This document shows positions 51,083 through 62,495 of a stretch of 64,000 nucleotides of DNA, piece by piece. The position numbers were made by a program, and so were the translations under genes. Under the pieces are notes generated by a model. It was not told where the DNA came from. It saw nothing but the letters and a program-made list of their open reading frames with translations, and ran no database searches. The first letter of the stretch is position 1, and the number at the start of each line of letters is the position of its first letter. Source of the stretch: a bacterium (GTDB lineage: Bacteria; Pseudomonadota; Alphaproteobacteria; Micavibrionales; UBA2020); assembly GCA_029945425.1 (NCBI GenBank), contig JAQSDV010000002.1, forward strand, positions 434,001 to 498,000, written 5' to 3'.

Positions 51083-51724
51083 TTATTTCGGGCAGGCGGC
51101 GTTGATCGCCTCGATATCGTTGCCGTGCTTTTCGTAGTAATCGAAACCCGATAATTCCTGCAATTTTTGTTGCGGCGAGACGGGGCAAGTGACTGTCTTT
51201 TTACCGGTGCGCCGGCTGGCGTTCAACGTGGAATAATTGATATCCATGAATTCTTCAGGATATTCGCCAAGCGTATCCGTGGTGGTCGTGCTTTCGCCGA
51301 TCAGCAAGAATTTATCGGCGGGTTTATCAAGCCGCCATTTCATGACGATGTCATACATTGACCGCGCACCGCCCGAATAGCTGACGGTCAGCAAACCCTT
51401 GTCGGTGATTTTCAGCGTGCCCAATGGCTGGTCAAACGAAGCCTTCGGCCCGCCGCAGCCGATGCAGGTGGCATTTTCGGCCTTTGTATGCAGTTTGCCG
51501 TTCAGGTAGACAACCAGCAACGCGTTGCCGCGGCTTTCCTCGTCCTTCGGCTGTTGCCAGATCACGGCGGCGGCATCGGGGGTATTATCGCCATCCAGAT
51601 TTCCGGTTACCTGATGGTCGATATCCCAGCCCGGGAAATCCTTTGCCAGCAACGCGTCGATATCGGCATGCGCCGTCGTTATTGCGAAGATCATTAAAAG
51701 AATAGTGAAAATTATTTTCATCAT
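51083..51724 (-). CDS. Secreted hypothetical protein, 213 aa
   Basis: The signal peptide MKIIFTILLMIFAITTAHA is followed by NLDGDNTPDAAAVIW, an FG-GAP/calcium-loop-like stretch, and two C-x-x-C-like cysteines (TCIGCGG). The C-terminal part has two more cysteines (TCPVS and AACPK). The start is at one of two adjacent ATGs, overlapping the stop of the upstream secreted gene by 4 nt. Probably periplasmic; no family recognised. A two-gene operon with 51721..52596. Confidence 0.65.
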   Translation of the reverse strand: MMKIIFTILLMIFAITTAHADIDALLAKDFPGWDIDHQVTGNLDGDNTPDAAAVIWQQPKDEESRGNALLVVYLNGKLHTKAENATCIGCGGPKASFDQPLGTLKITDKGLLTVSYSGGARSMYDIVMKWRLDKPADKFLLIGESTTTTDTLGEYPEEFMDINYSTLNASRRTGKKTVTCPVSPQQKLQELSGFDYYEKHGNDIEAINAACPK

Positions 51725-52596
51725 GGTGTTTTGGCGGGCGGAAGCGGGCGGAAGGTCGCGAACATCTTGTCTTCGCCCGACAACGCGCGTGCGCGCTGCT
51801 CCAGTTGTGACACGTTGAAATTTTTGTAGTCCGATTTTTCGCGGATATCGGCGCGGTCCCAGCCCGTCGGGATCAGCGATTTTTCCAAACCCGGCGCCCA
51901 GACCCGGCCGCCCGGTTTCATCGGCAGGTACGGCACGAACAATTCGGCATCCGGCAAACCGAGGCCTTCACGCACCGAGCGTTCGGTGGAATTGCTGTTA
52001 TGGTCGAACAACACGTACGGTTTGTTATCGCGGCTGATCTTGTCGACCATGTTCATGCCGTCGAGATACATTTTCAGCACCTCTTCCTTCGTGCCGTAAT
52101 AAATATCGACATAGGCGGTCGCGGTATCGGCAAAGAATTTGCGGTCGTGATCCTGATTGACGCCCATCGCCTTCAGAACGTAATCGCCATGCATATATTG
52201 GTCATACGAAACTTTTTTCGTGGGGTTCATCTCCGCCCAGGTACGACGCAGTTCGTCGCAGGCAATGCCGTGAATCTGGTAGATATCCTTATTTTTAACG
52301 CGCGCCGGATCGTTATCCGCGTACGGCGAGAACTCCAAAAAGGTATGATAGCCCCCTGCCCCGATTTCCCATGCACCAACGCGGATGCGCCACAGTGTTT
52401 TGGCTTCCTCTGCAGTCGGCTCCGCCAACTGGTTCAGGCGGTATTGGTTGGGGATGGCGCTGTCGGTCAGGGCAGCATTATTGTTGAAAACAGGTGTCAG
52501 TGCAGGCGCAGGCGCGCAGGCATCCGCGCCCTTATACACGCCAACCGCCAGCGCAAACGTGGTGCCCAGCTTTTTGATGAAGCGTTTGATATTCAC
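51721..52596 (-). CDS. Exported hypothetical protein, about 291 aa
   Basis: GTG 52596 has AAGGAAA at a good distance and opens with a basic stretch (NIKRFIKKLG), a hydrophobic segment (TFALAVGVYKGADAC) and the apparent export site. The mature protein contains GAGGYHTFLEFSPYAD, YQIHGIACDELRRTW, FVLFDHNSNSTERSVREGLGL-like sequence around residue 195, and a Pro-rich end. The pattern of His, Asp and Asn residues suggests an enzyme or binding protein, but I cannot place it. The frame extends upstream over poor sequence, which I exclude. It overlaps 51083..51724. Confidence 0.6.
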   Translation of the reverse strand: MNIKRFIKKLGTTFALAVGVYKGADACAPAPALTPVFNNNAALTDSAIPNQYRLNQLAEPTAEEAKTLWRIRVGAWEIGAGGYHTFLEFSPYADNDPARVKNKDIYQIHGIACDELRRTWAEMNPTKKVSYDQYMHGDYVLKAMGVNQDHDRKFFADTATAYVDIYYGTKEEVLKMYLDGMNMVDKISRDNKPYVLFDHNSNSTERSVREGLGLPDAELFVPYLPMKPGGRVWAPGLEKSLIPTGWDRADIREKSDYKNFNVSQLEQRARALSGEDKMFATFRPLPPAKTP

Positions 52597-52761
52597 GCCT
52601 GTTTCCTTTTGAATGATCCGAGTATAAACAGCATGCCTGCTTTGGCAATACGCGCTGTTGTTTGTGCATTGCGTCAAAAAACTGTAAATCCAGTCTCGCC
52701 TTTCCGTATAAAACCAGCTATATCAGGACGTAGCATCGTATGAACAATGTTCCGGAAAAAT

Positions 52762-53454
52762 ATGCGCATCCTTCTGGTGGAAGATAACGAGCGTCTGGCG
52801 GAGGCAATTTCGGAGAACCTGACGGCGGCAGGTTTTGCGATCAACCATGTCTCGCGCGGTGAAGATGCACTTGCCGTCACGGCTGACCAGCAATTTGACG
52901 CCATTGTACTCGACCTCGGCCTGCCGGATATCGACGGTATGGATGTGCTGAAGGCGCTGCGTGACAAGAAAAATGCCGTGCCGGTTCTGATGCTGACCGC
53001 CCGCGACCAGTTATCGGACAAGATTGAAGGCCTGAACAAAGGCGCCGATGATTACATGGTGAAACCGTTCGAGACGGACGAGCTGATTGCGCGTCTGAAC
53101 GCCCTGCTCCGCCGTCCAGCCCAAGCGGTCAGCGAAATTATCACCGTCGGTAACCTGTCGTTCAACACAACAAACCGGCAGGCAATGGCGCGCGAGAAGA
53201 TCCTCGAACTGTCGAAGCGCGAAACGGATCTGCTGGAACAGCTGCTGCGTTCGCTGGGCAAGATCGTCTCCAAAAAATCCATTGAAATGCACCTGTATAG
53301 TTACGACGACAAAGGCTCGGTCAATTCGGTCGAGGTTCTGGTGCATCGCCTGCGCAAAAAACTGGAAAGCTATGACGCGGGTCTGGATATTCATACCCTG
53401 CGCGGCATCGGTTACATGATCATGGAACCCGGAAACGATGCCCCTGCTGATTAG
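52762..53454 (+). CDS. OmpR/PhoP-family response regulator
   Basis: This transcription regulator of about 230 residues has a receiver domain with RILLVEDNERLAEAI (acidic pocket), phospho-Asp in VLDLGLPDIDG, conserved Lys in MVKPFETDELIARL, and a winged-helix DNA-binding domain (LSKRETDLLEQLL ... VLVHRLRKKLE ... LRGIGYMI). ATG 52762 with GGAAA upstream is preferred over ATG 52747. It overlaps the cognate kinase gene by 17 nt. Target genes are unknown. Confidence 0.92.
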   Translation: MRILLVEDNERLAEAISENLTAAGFAINHVSRGEDALAVTADQQFDAIVLDLGLPDIDGMDVLKALRDKKNAVPVLMLTARDQLSDKIEGLNKGADDYMVKPFETDELIARLNALLRRPAQAVSEIITVGNLSFNTTNRQAMAREKILELSKRETDLLEQLLRSLGKIVSKKSIEMHLYSYDDKGSVNSVEVLVHRLRKKLESYDAGLDIHTLRGIGYMIMEPGNDAPAD

Positions 53455-54835
53455 AAGCAATTCCCTGCTGACACGGCTTGTCCTGCGCATCTTCGGCATC
53501 ACGCTGATCGCGATCATGATTACCTATGCCGTCGTCTATTCGCAGATCGACCAGTCGCTGGAACTGCTGCGCAACCAGACGGTCGAGGAACAGGCGCAGG
53601 AAATCAGAACCGCCCTGCGCGCCGGACGTTCCGTCAACAAGCTCGTACTGGATATGCCTCGCAACCTGCGCGTCTTTTACGCGAATTCGGATTACGATTA
53701 CCAGTATCTGGTGCGCGACCAGGATGGCACGATCCTGTTCCGCTCGACCCTTGTCTATCCCGACCTGTTCCCGAAAAACTTCATGCTGGCGAGTGACGGT
53801 AAATTCAAGTTCAAGGGGCCGGATGGCGCGGAATATTCCGGTGTCACCATCCGCTTCGCGCTAGAGGAACGGCTGTTTTACATTCAGGCCGCCCAGACGA
53901 CACAATCTGCCGATCGCTTCTCCGACCAGATCAGCAGCGAATTCATGAAACGCGTGCTTTCGGTCGGGGTCCCGTTTTACTGTGCGCTGCTGCTCATCAT
54001 TTTGATCACCGTGCGGCGGGGCTTTAAGCCGCTGCAGATGGCGGCGAAGCAGGTCGAAAATGCAAATATCAGCAACCCCGATTTCCAAATCCCCGAACAG
54101 GGGCTGCCGCAGGAAATTACGCCTTTTATCAAGACGATCAATTTTTCCTTCAAGCGCCTTGCGCGTTCCATTCAGGAACAGAAGGAAATGACGGAAAACC
54201 TTGCACACGAACTCCGCACCCCTCTCGCCGTCCTGAAGGCGAATATCGAACAGCTGGCGCGCGACAAGCAATCGACTAAAATCCTGCGCGACGTGGATGC
54301 GATGATCAAGCTCGTCAACCAGATGCTCGACATGACGCGACTTGAATACGCGGATATGATCGAGATGCATGATGTTGACCTGTCGGAAATCTTAAGCCAG
54401 GTGTGCCAGGATTTGTGGCCGCTGTTCCTGAAGGACCACCGTGAATTGCGCGTATCCGGCATCGCCACTCCTGTCCTCGTGCGCGGCAACAAGGACCTGA
54501 TTTACCGCGCCATTCGCAACGTGCTGGATAACGCGCGCGAACACAGCCCGCCCAAAACGCCGGTGGATGTCTCTATCGACGGATATGTGATTAAAATCCG
54601 CGACTACGGCACCACGATTCCTGCAGACCGCCGCGCAAAAATCTTCGACCGTCTCCACCGCCTCGGCGCGCGGGCGGGCGCGAAGTCTGGCGCGGGTCTT
54701 GGTCTTTCCATCGTCAGCAAGACCATGGAAATCCATCGCGGCCGCGCGCTGCTGGAGCCCGCCCCCGTCGAAGGGAACGTTTTCCTGCTTGATTTCAAGG
54801 AATTCGACGCTCCCGAAATCAATTCCCCCGCGTAA
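53438..54835 (+). CDS. Sensor histidine kinase, partner of the OmpR-family regulator
   Basis: The 465-residue membrane kinase has a first membrane segment at about residues 14-35, a periplasmic domain of roughly 130 residues, a second segment near 168-188 (PFYCALLLIILITVRRG), a HAMP-like linker, HisKA with ENLAHELRTPLAVLKANIEQL, N-box NVLDNAREHSPP and a G2 box GAGLGLSIV. The G1 box is DYGTTIP, diverging from D-x-G-x-G. The periplasmic part carries paired acidic/aromatic residues (YANSDYDYQYLVRDQDG) whose ligand is unknown. It is translated from an overlap with the regulator gene. Confidence 0.92.
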   Translation: MPLLIRSNSLLTRLVLRIFGITLIAIMITYAVVYSQIDQSLELLRNQTVEEQAQEIRTALRAGRSVNKLVLDMPRNLRVFYANSDYDYQYLVRDQDGTILFRSTLVYPDLFPKNFMLASDGKFKFKGPDGAEYSGVTIRFALEERLFYIQAAQTTQSADRFSDQISSEFMKRVLSVGVPFYCALLLIILITVRRGFKPLQMAAKQVENANISNPDFQIPEQGLPQEITPFIKTINFSFKRLARSIQEQKEMTENLAHELRTPLAVLKANIEQLARDKQSTKILRDVDAMIKLVNQMLDMTRLEYADMIEMHDVDLSEILSQVCQDLWPLFLKDHRELRVSGIATPVLVRGNKDLIYRAIRNVLDNAREHSPPKTPVDVSIDGYVIKIRDYGTTIPADRRAKIFDRLHRLGARAGAKSGAGLGLSIVSKTMEIHRGRALLEPAPVEGNVFLLDFKEFDAPEINSPA

Positions 54836-54932
54836 GCTTGCTGTAAGATTGTGCTGCTAATCTGCATGCCGCTCAAACGGCAAGCATCACCTTCCCGCCG
54901 TTTAACCAGAACTTGAGCGAGCAGGAGAATGA

Positions 54933-55277
54933 ATGACATCGATTACGCGCAATGAACTGAAGGAACGCCTCGCGGTTGGCGACATCGCTCTCGTCGACGC
55001 GCTGCCCCTCAATTATTATATGGCGGGGCACCTGCCCGGCGCCATTTCGCTGCCGCCGGGGCGCGTAGCCGAACTTGCGCCGCAATTGCTGCCCGACCTG
55101 TCGAAAACGATCGTTGTCTATTGCAGCAGCAGTATCTGCCAGAATTCCGCAATTACGTCTGAAGTTTTGAGAGACCTTGGCTACACCGATGTGCGCCGCT
55201 ATGTCGAAGGCAAGGAAGACTGGCGCAGCGCAGGGCTGGCACTCGAAATGACGGGCGATAAAACGCCGACCGATTAA
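54933..55277 (+). CDS. Rhodanese-domain protein
   Basis: The 114-residue single rhodanese domain has LVDALPLNYYMAGHLPGAISLP, the first conserved region, and the active-site loop VVYCSSSICQNSA with the catalytic cysteine in YCSSS. It can carry sulfane sulfur; donors and acceptors are not indicated. GCAGGAG precedes the ATG. It shares its TTAA stop with the convergent ftsB. Confidence 0.85.
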   Translation: MTSITRNELKERLAVGDIALVDALPLNYYMAGHLPGAISLPPGRVAELAPQLLPDLSKTIVVYCSSSICQNSAITSEVLRDLGYTDVRRYVEGKEDWRSAGLALEMTGDKTPTD

Positions 55278-55588
55278 TTTGTATTGATGACGACTTTTTC
55301 GTCGGGCTTCACGAAGCCCAACACGACGCGTGCGCGTTCATCGAGCATGTCGAGGTCGAGGCTGTCAGGGCGCAGCAGCTTGACGCGGTTTTCGAGTGCT
55401 TCCCGCTCCGCCAGTTTACGGTCGTAATTGTCTTCGGCGGTTGCCAGTTTCTTCTCCAGCCCCTTCCACGCAAAGTACCCGCGATCGCCATGCGCCAGAT
55501 GGTAGGCGAAGTAGAAGAACAGCAGGAAACAGAGGGAAGTGACCAGAAACTGTGATACGGATCGTTTTTTCGGCTCGGAAACTCTCAT
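55274..55588 (-). CDS. ftsB: Cell division protein FtsB/DivIC family
   Basis: The 104-residue protein has a short basic cytosolic N-terminus, one membrane segment (FLVTSLCFLLFFYFAYHLA), a periplasmic coiled coil (GLEKKLATAEDNYDRKLAEREALENRV) and the late conserved LDERARVVLGFVKPDE, the FtsB/septum-formation-initiator pattern. It links FtsL and FtsQ in the divisome. In many alphaproteobacteria it sits between eno and pdhA; here it is separated from both and opposite to rhodanese. Confidence 0.88.
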   Translation of the reverse strand: MRVSEPKKRSVSQFLVTSLCFLLFFYFAYHLAHGDRGYFAWKGLEKKLATAEDNYDRKLAEREALENRVKLLRPDSLDLDMLDERARVVLGFVKPDEKVVINTN

Positions 55589-55686
55589 ATATCCATGGAA
55601 TCATACCGGAGTCATAACGTCAAGAAAAAAGGTGCGGATTCAACGGGATATGGCATGATTTGCCGTATATTCCAGAAATCGCCGGT

Positions 55687-55714
55687 TGACAGGCGGCCCT
55701 GCGGTCATACATAC
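55687..55714 (+). promoter_or_regulatory. Putative promoter for kdsA
   Basis: A perfect TTGACA (55687-55692) lies before a CATACATACATACT run; TACATA after 16 nt is the best -10. The kdsA ATG is 24 nt further on, with CGGAGG between. The -10 is weak. Confidence 0.4.
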
Positions 55715-55737
55715 ATACTGCAACGGAGGAACAAACC

Positions 55738-56595
55738 ATGACGACCCAGCACCAGATTTCCCTGCAGAATTTCAAGATCGGCAATGATTTGCCCTTCGTC
55801 CTGATCGCCGGCCCCTGCGCACTCGAGAGCCGCGACCACGCCTTTGACATGTCAGGCAAGCTGAAAGAGCTGACCCAGAAACTGGGTCTCCCGCTGATTT
55901 ATAAAACCTCCTTCGACAAGGCAAACCGCACGTCGCTGAAGGGCGGCCGCGGCATGGGCATTGAAAAATCCCTGCCGATTTTGGCCGACATCCGCAAGGA
56001 AATGAAACTGCCCGTCGTGACCGACGTGCACGCGCCCGAACAATGCGCAGAAGTCGCAGAAGCGGTCGACGTGCTGCAGATCCCCGCATTCCTGTGCCGC
56101 CAGACGGACCTGCTCATCGCAGCTGCCAAGACCGGCAAGATCGTCAACGTGAAAAAAGGCCAGTTCCTCGCGCCTTGGGACATGAAAAACGTCGCCGCGA
56201 AAATCACCGAGAGCGGCAACCCGAACGTGATGCTGTGCGAACGCGGCGTGACCTTCGGCTACAACACGCTGGTCAACGACATGCGCGCCCTGCCCATCAT
56301 GGCTGAAACCGGCCATCCCGTTGTGTTCGACGCAACCCATTCCGTACAGCAGCCGGGCGGCGCAGGCGCATCGACCTCCGGCGACCGTCGCATGGTGCCC
56401 TTCCTCGCCCGCGGCGCAATCGCCGTCGGCGTTGCCGCCGTGTTCATCGAGACACACGAAAACCCCGACAGCGCACCGTCCGACGGCCCCAACATGGTCA
56501 AGTTCGGCGACCTGCAGGCGATCTTGGAGCAACTGATCGCCATCGACCGCGTGATCAAGCCGCAGGCTTATGCAGCTCAGTCCAAAGCGGCCTGA
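55738..56595 (+). CDS. kdsA: 2-Dehydro-3-deoxyphosphooctonate aldolase (KDO-8-P synthase)
   Basis: This 285-residue enzyme condenses PEP and arabinose-5-phosphate to KDO-8-phosphate for lipopolysaccharide. Motifs are [25 protein letters not shown], and [12 protein letters not shown] followed by [20 protein letters not shown] precedes the ATG. The next gene starts in the overlap of its stop (TGATG). It shows the organism makes LPS. Confidence 0.97.
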   Translation: MTTQHQISLQNFKIGNDLPFVLIAGPCALESRDHAFDMSGKLKELTQKLGLPLIYKTSFDKANRTSLKGGRGMGIEKSLPILADIRKEMKLPVVTDVHAPEQCAEVAEAVDVLQIPAFLCRQTDLLIAAAKTGKIVNVKKGQFLAPWDMKNVAAKITESGNPNVMLCERGVTFGYNTLVNDMRALPIMAETGHPVVFDATHSVQQPGGAGASTSGDRRMVPFLARGAIAVGVAAVFIETHENPDSAPSDGPNMVKFGDLQAILEQLIAIDRVIKPQAYAAQSKAA

Positions 56596-57110
56596 TGTAC
56601 ATTACGGCGATCGATTTTGAAACCGCATGGTACGCACCGCACAGCGCGATTGCGCTCGGCGTCACGCGTATTCTCGACGGCAAAGTGGTGGATACGACAT
56701 CATGGCTGTTCCGCCCGCCCGGCCGCCGCGTATATATCCGCCCCGATTTCATCGCGATCCACGGCATCACGCCCGACCAGCTGGAGGACAAGCCGGATTT
56801 TTTCGGCATCTGGCACGAAATAGCGCCCTATCTTGAAAATACGAAAATGCTGCTGGCACACAACGCGCGGTTTGACCGCAACGTGCTGCATGCAACGGCA
56901 GATCATTACGGTATCAATCTGCCGTCATTTGACTGGCTATGCACAGTGAATATTGCCCGCAGTAAATGGCCGGATATTGAAAACCACAAACTCAATACAG
57001 TTTCAAAACATCTTGGCATCGAGCTTAATCACCACGATGCTGCATCGGACGCGCATGCGTGTGCGAACATCTATCTCCGCGCTTGCGAAGCAGATATCAA
57101 AGTAGCCTAA
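56595..57110 (+). CDS. DEDDh-family 3'-5' exonuclease
   Basis: The 171-residue exonuclease resembles the DnaQ/PolC epsilon-type domain. The acidic residues are D7 and E9 in AIDFET, the Asp in AHNARFDRNVL, and the D-H pair in HHDAASDAHACANI. It has no polymerase-associated C-terminal part, so it probably acts in RNA or DNA repair. It overlaps kdsA by 1 nt. Confidence 0.88.
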   Translation: MYITAIDFETAWYAPHSAIALGVTRILDGKVVDTTSWLFRPPGRRVYIRPDFIAIHGITPDQLEDKPDFFGIWHEIAPYLENTKMLLAHNARFDRNVLHATADHYGINLPSFDWLCTVNIARSKWPDIENHKLNTVSKHLGIELNHHDAASDAHACANIYLRACEADIKVA

Positions 57111-57122
57111 ACTTAAATTGAA

Positions 57123-57737
57123 TTACCGGCCCGGGCGCTGTGGCTGATCCGCCGTCGGATTAACCAGCAAATGCATATTGACGGACTCGCTCTTCTTCAG
57201 CGGGCGGCCGCGTGCGCTCAACTGAATGAACGACGCCGTGTTTTCACCCGTGCGCATGAAAACGCCTGCATAGGTAACCTGCTGCGGCGTGCCATGGCCC
57301 GTGGTGTACTGGATAAAAAGGGCCGGATCGACGTTCCAGTTGATCAGGTAATTCTGGTCCGCTGACACCACGTTGCCGACACGGATGAATTGGGTGCGCA
57401 AAAGTTCGATAAGGTTTTTCTGGGCTGCCTGATCGGCTACTTTGTCGCCGCTCAGTGCATAAGTCGTCACGCTGACCATGCGTTGCCATTTGGCGGGTTC
57501 CGCAAGATCGGGCGGCATGAATTGCATGGTGACGATCTGGCCGCCGGATTTCGTGACGATGTCCCCGTAGACGAAATTGCTGCAGCCGAAACGGTCGGCG
57601 AATTTCTGAACCAGCTCGACATTTTTTTCGAGGAGTTTTTTCGTTCCCACATCCTTCAGCGGCGTTTCGTAGGCAGACGCCGCACCGCCCACAAGGGCGA
57701 GCGCAAAAAGGCAGAGCGAAAAGACGATGTTTTTCAT
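57123..57737 (-). CDS. Secreted hypothetical protein, 204 aa
   Basis: A clear signal peptide (MKNIVFSLCLFALALVGGAASA) is followed by a helical stretch with one cysteine (GCSNFVYGD) and a beta-rich part (QIVTMQFMPPDLAEP, TYAGVFMRTGENTASF). The C-terminus is Pro/Arg-rich. No family recognised. It is convergent with the exonuclease gene and divergent from eno. Confidence 0.65.
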   Translation of the reverse strand: MKNIVFSLCLFALALVGGAASAYETPLKDVGTKKLLEKNVELVQKFADRFGCSNFVYGDIVTKSGGQIVTMQFMPPDLAEPAKWQRMVSVTTYALSGDKVADQAAQKNLIELLRTQFIRVGNVVSADQNYLINWNVDPALFIQYTTGHGTPQQVTYAGVFMRTGENTASFIQLSARGRPLKKSESVNMHLLVNPTADQPQRPGR

Positions 57738-57803
57738 GGCAAAGACCTCCCAAATACCTCCCTATTATAGCGTTTTTTCCCTTAACGCTAAATGAACAAT
57801 AAT

Positions 57804-57832
57804 TTGCAAGCGATGCGGCTTGGGGCTATTCT
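57804..57832 (+). promoter_or_regulatory. Putative promoter for eno
   Basis: TTGCAA (57804) and TATTCT (57827) are 17 nt apart, about 45 nt before the enolase ATG. Both elements match 4 of 6 consensus bases. A TAGCG/CGCTA inverted repeat (57768-57790) lies just upstream. Confidence 0.4.
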
Positions 57833-57846
57833 CAAGGCAGTTTTGA

Positions 57847-59205
<1,359 letters not shown>

Positions 59206-59213
59206 CCGGCCGT

Positions 59214-60035
59214 ATGAAAAACCGTCTGCTTGGCTGCGTAACGGGTCTTCTGCTCCTTGTCTCCGCCTATACGGCGCAAGGGGCGGACCCTGACTATGAA
59301 AAGAGCGCGAAGGCGCATCCGTTCTATCAGGCGATCCTCGACGTTTCCAAGACGATGTCAGGCCGCAAGCTGCTCGACTACCTGAACCTCCGGATGCAGG
59401 AAGACGCGACACGCGTGCCAGTCGTTTCGCTGTGGCTGCGGGATAATTCGATCAACGAGGACGACGGCCGCCGGTTGCAATCGCTATACTTCCTCACCTA
59501 TGGGGAAACGCTGGTGGCGATGGCGGATGGCGAGCGGGAGTCCGGCAACCCCGGCCCCTATCGCGAATTGCTCGAAACGGCGATGCTCAACCTTCATATC
59601 TTCGAACTGATGGCAACGATTGATGCCACGCGCTGTCAGGACCAGACCGCGATCTCGGCGGTGAAAAGCATGATGAACCAGCGTTACGACATTTTCCGGA
59701 CCGCCTACCGCACCTTCCCTCGCCCGATCTTTGACACGATCGAAAAAACGGCGCTGCAGCACGAAGAGAAATTCCTTGGCCGCTCGCCGAATGCGGATAT
59801 CTGCCAGATGGGTAAAACCTATCTGATCGACCTGTCCAAAGCCCCCGGCGTTGAAAGAAAAACAATCGACGACCCCGTGCAGCCCGGCCGTAAGAAAATG
59901 GTTCTGGTTCCGCCCCCCGGCTACGTGTATGCGCCGGGTTTTGTGTCCGACAAGCAATGGCTCGCCGCGCGTAAGGCCGCCATCAAGGATGTGACTGACG
60001 AATGGGCGAAGCGTTATAAAGGCTCGATCGAGTAA
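59214..60035 (+). CDS. Secreted hypothetical protein, related to 62493..63275
   Basis: The 273-residue protein has a signal peptide (MKNRLLGCVTGLLLLVSAYTAQG) and a helical body. Its central segment ATIDATRCQDQTAIS ... NQRYDIFRTAYRTF and the later DICQMGK align with ALADAERCDDPSVG ... IPRYEALRYAFRIL and LILCRSGDKG of the secreted protein at 62493. The shared R-C-x-D and late Cys suggest a disulfide. The family is unknown. The C-terminal region has a Pro-rich stretch (VPPPGYVYAPG). It starts 8 nt after eno. Confidence 0.7.
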   Translation: MKNRLLGCVTGLLLLVSAYTAQGADPDYEKSAKAHPFYQAILDVSKTMSGRKLLDYLNLRMQEDATRVPVVSLWLRDNSINEDDGRRLQSLYFLTYGETLVAMADGERESGNPGPYRELLETAMLNLHIFELMATIDATRCQDQTAISAVKSMMNQRYDIFRTAYRTFPRPIFDTIEKTALQHEEKFLGRSPNADICQMGKTYLIDLSKAPGVERKTIDDPVQPGRKKMVLVPPPGYVYAPGFVSDKQWLAARKAAIKDVTDEWAKRYKGSIE

Positions 60036-60305
60036 TTACTGCGCAGCGCGATAAAGCATCAGGCCTGTGGCAATCGCGCCGGCGGCGCTGACTACCAGCA
60101 ATGCATTTCCAAGAATAAAGCAAAGCGTGACGGCACGGGAAAAAGCGTGCGGCGATTGTTCGCGTGAAATGCTGCTACGAATACCGGGTGCAATACCCGT
60201 TCGCAACGCCGCGCGCGCCAATTCGCTGACGCCGAAACCGGCTGTGCCGAACAGGATGAGGGTCACGCAGGCAATCCCGAACGCGATGGTGGCGGCGATT
60301 GTCAC
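60036..60305 (-). CDS. Small two-helix membrane protein, about 89 aa
   Basis: The chosen GTG 60305 lies 3 nt after the pyrG stop and gives two membrane segments (IAATIAFGIACVTLILFG and ILGNALLVVSAAGAIATGLML) around a basic cytosolic or periplasmic loop. The frame is open upstream over pyrG but without a better start. Codon use and hydrophobic pattern look real; function is unknown. Probably co-transcribed with pyrG. Confidence 0.5.
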   Translation of the reverse strand: MTIAATIAFGIACVTLILFGTAGFGVSELARAALRTGIAPGIRSSISREQSPHAFSRAVTLCFILGNALLVVSAAGAIATGLMLYRAAQ

Positions 60306-60307
60306 AG

Positions 60308-61957
<1,650 letters not shown>

Positions 61958-62398
61958 TTACTTTTTCGTTTTTTTGGCCGGCTTTTCGCTGGGCTCGTCG
62001 ATTTTCTTTTCTTCGGCGGGCGCTTTCTTCGGCTCTTCCACCGGCGTCACTTCTTCGCCGGGGGTCGGGGCGTCGGGCGCCTCTTCCTTCTTCACGTCTT
62101 CCGCTTTCATCTCGGTCTTCTTCGCGGGATCGGTTTCGATATCGAGGATGCTTTGATGCGAAGGGCGATGCGACGCGGTGATCGCCAGAATAAGGCTCGT
62201 CAGGAAGAAGATGCCAGCCAGGATCGTGGTCGCGCGCGTCAGGCCGTCGCCGGTACGGCGCTGCATCATCAGGTTCGACATGGAACCGCTGTTACCCATG
62301 AAGCCACCTGCTTCGGAGGGCTGGATAAGGATGGTGATGATGATTGCCAGCGTGACGATCAAATGGATGACAAGAATGACGGCTGAGAGTGTTTCCAT
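61958..62398 (-). CDS. secG: Preprotein translocase subunit SecG with a long acidic-basic tail
   Basis: The 146-residue SecG has the two membrane helices of the family (VILVIHLIVTLAIIITILIQ and ATTILAGIFFLTSLILAIT) joined by the conserved PSEAGGFMG loop. The C-terminal half, about 65 residues, is a low-complexity Glu/Lys/Pro tail (EEAPDAPTPGEEVTPVEEP and on), as often found in alphaproteobacteria. It lies between the secreted unknown gene and pyrG on the same strand. Confidence 0.93.
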   Translation of the reverse strand: METLSAVILVIHLIVTLAIIITILIQPSEAGGFMGNSGSMSNLMMQRRTGDGLTRATTILAGIFFLTSLILAITASHRPSHQSILDIETDPAKKTEMKAEDVKKEEAPDAPTPGEEVTPVEEPKKAPAEEKKIDEPSEKPAKKTKK

Positions 62399-62475
62399 GG
62401 CAGTACGAATTCCGCTTCTATTATGGGAATTATTATGGTTGGCTTACCGAGGAGATATTTAGAGCAAATCCCGCC

Positions 62476-62495
62476 AAAAAACCAGAGGGTTTTTA
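62476..62495 (-). terminator. Possible weak terminator after the secreted gene at 62493
   Basis: On the minus strand AAAAACC-CTCT-GGTTTTTT forms a 7-bp stem with a 4-nt loop, and its second arm runs into a T-rich end. The hairpin overlaps the stop codon of the gene and precedes secG by 78 nt. Confidence 0.4.
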
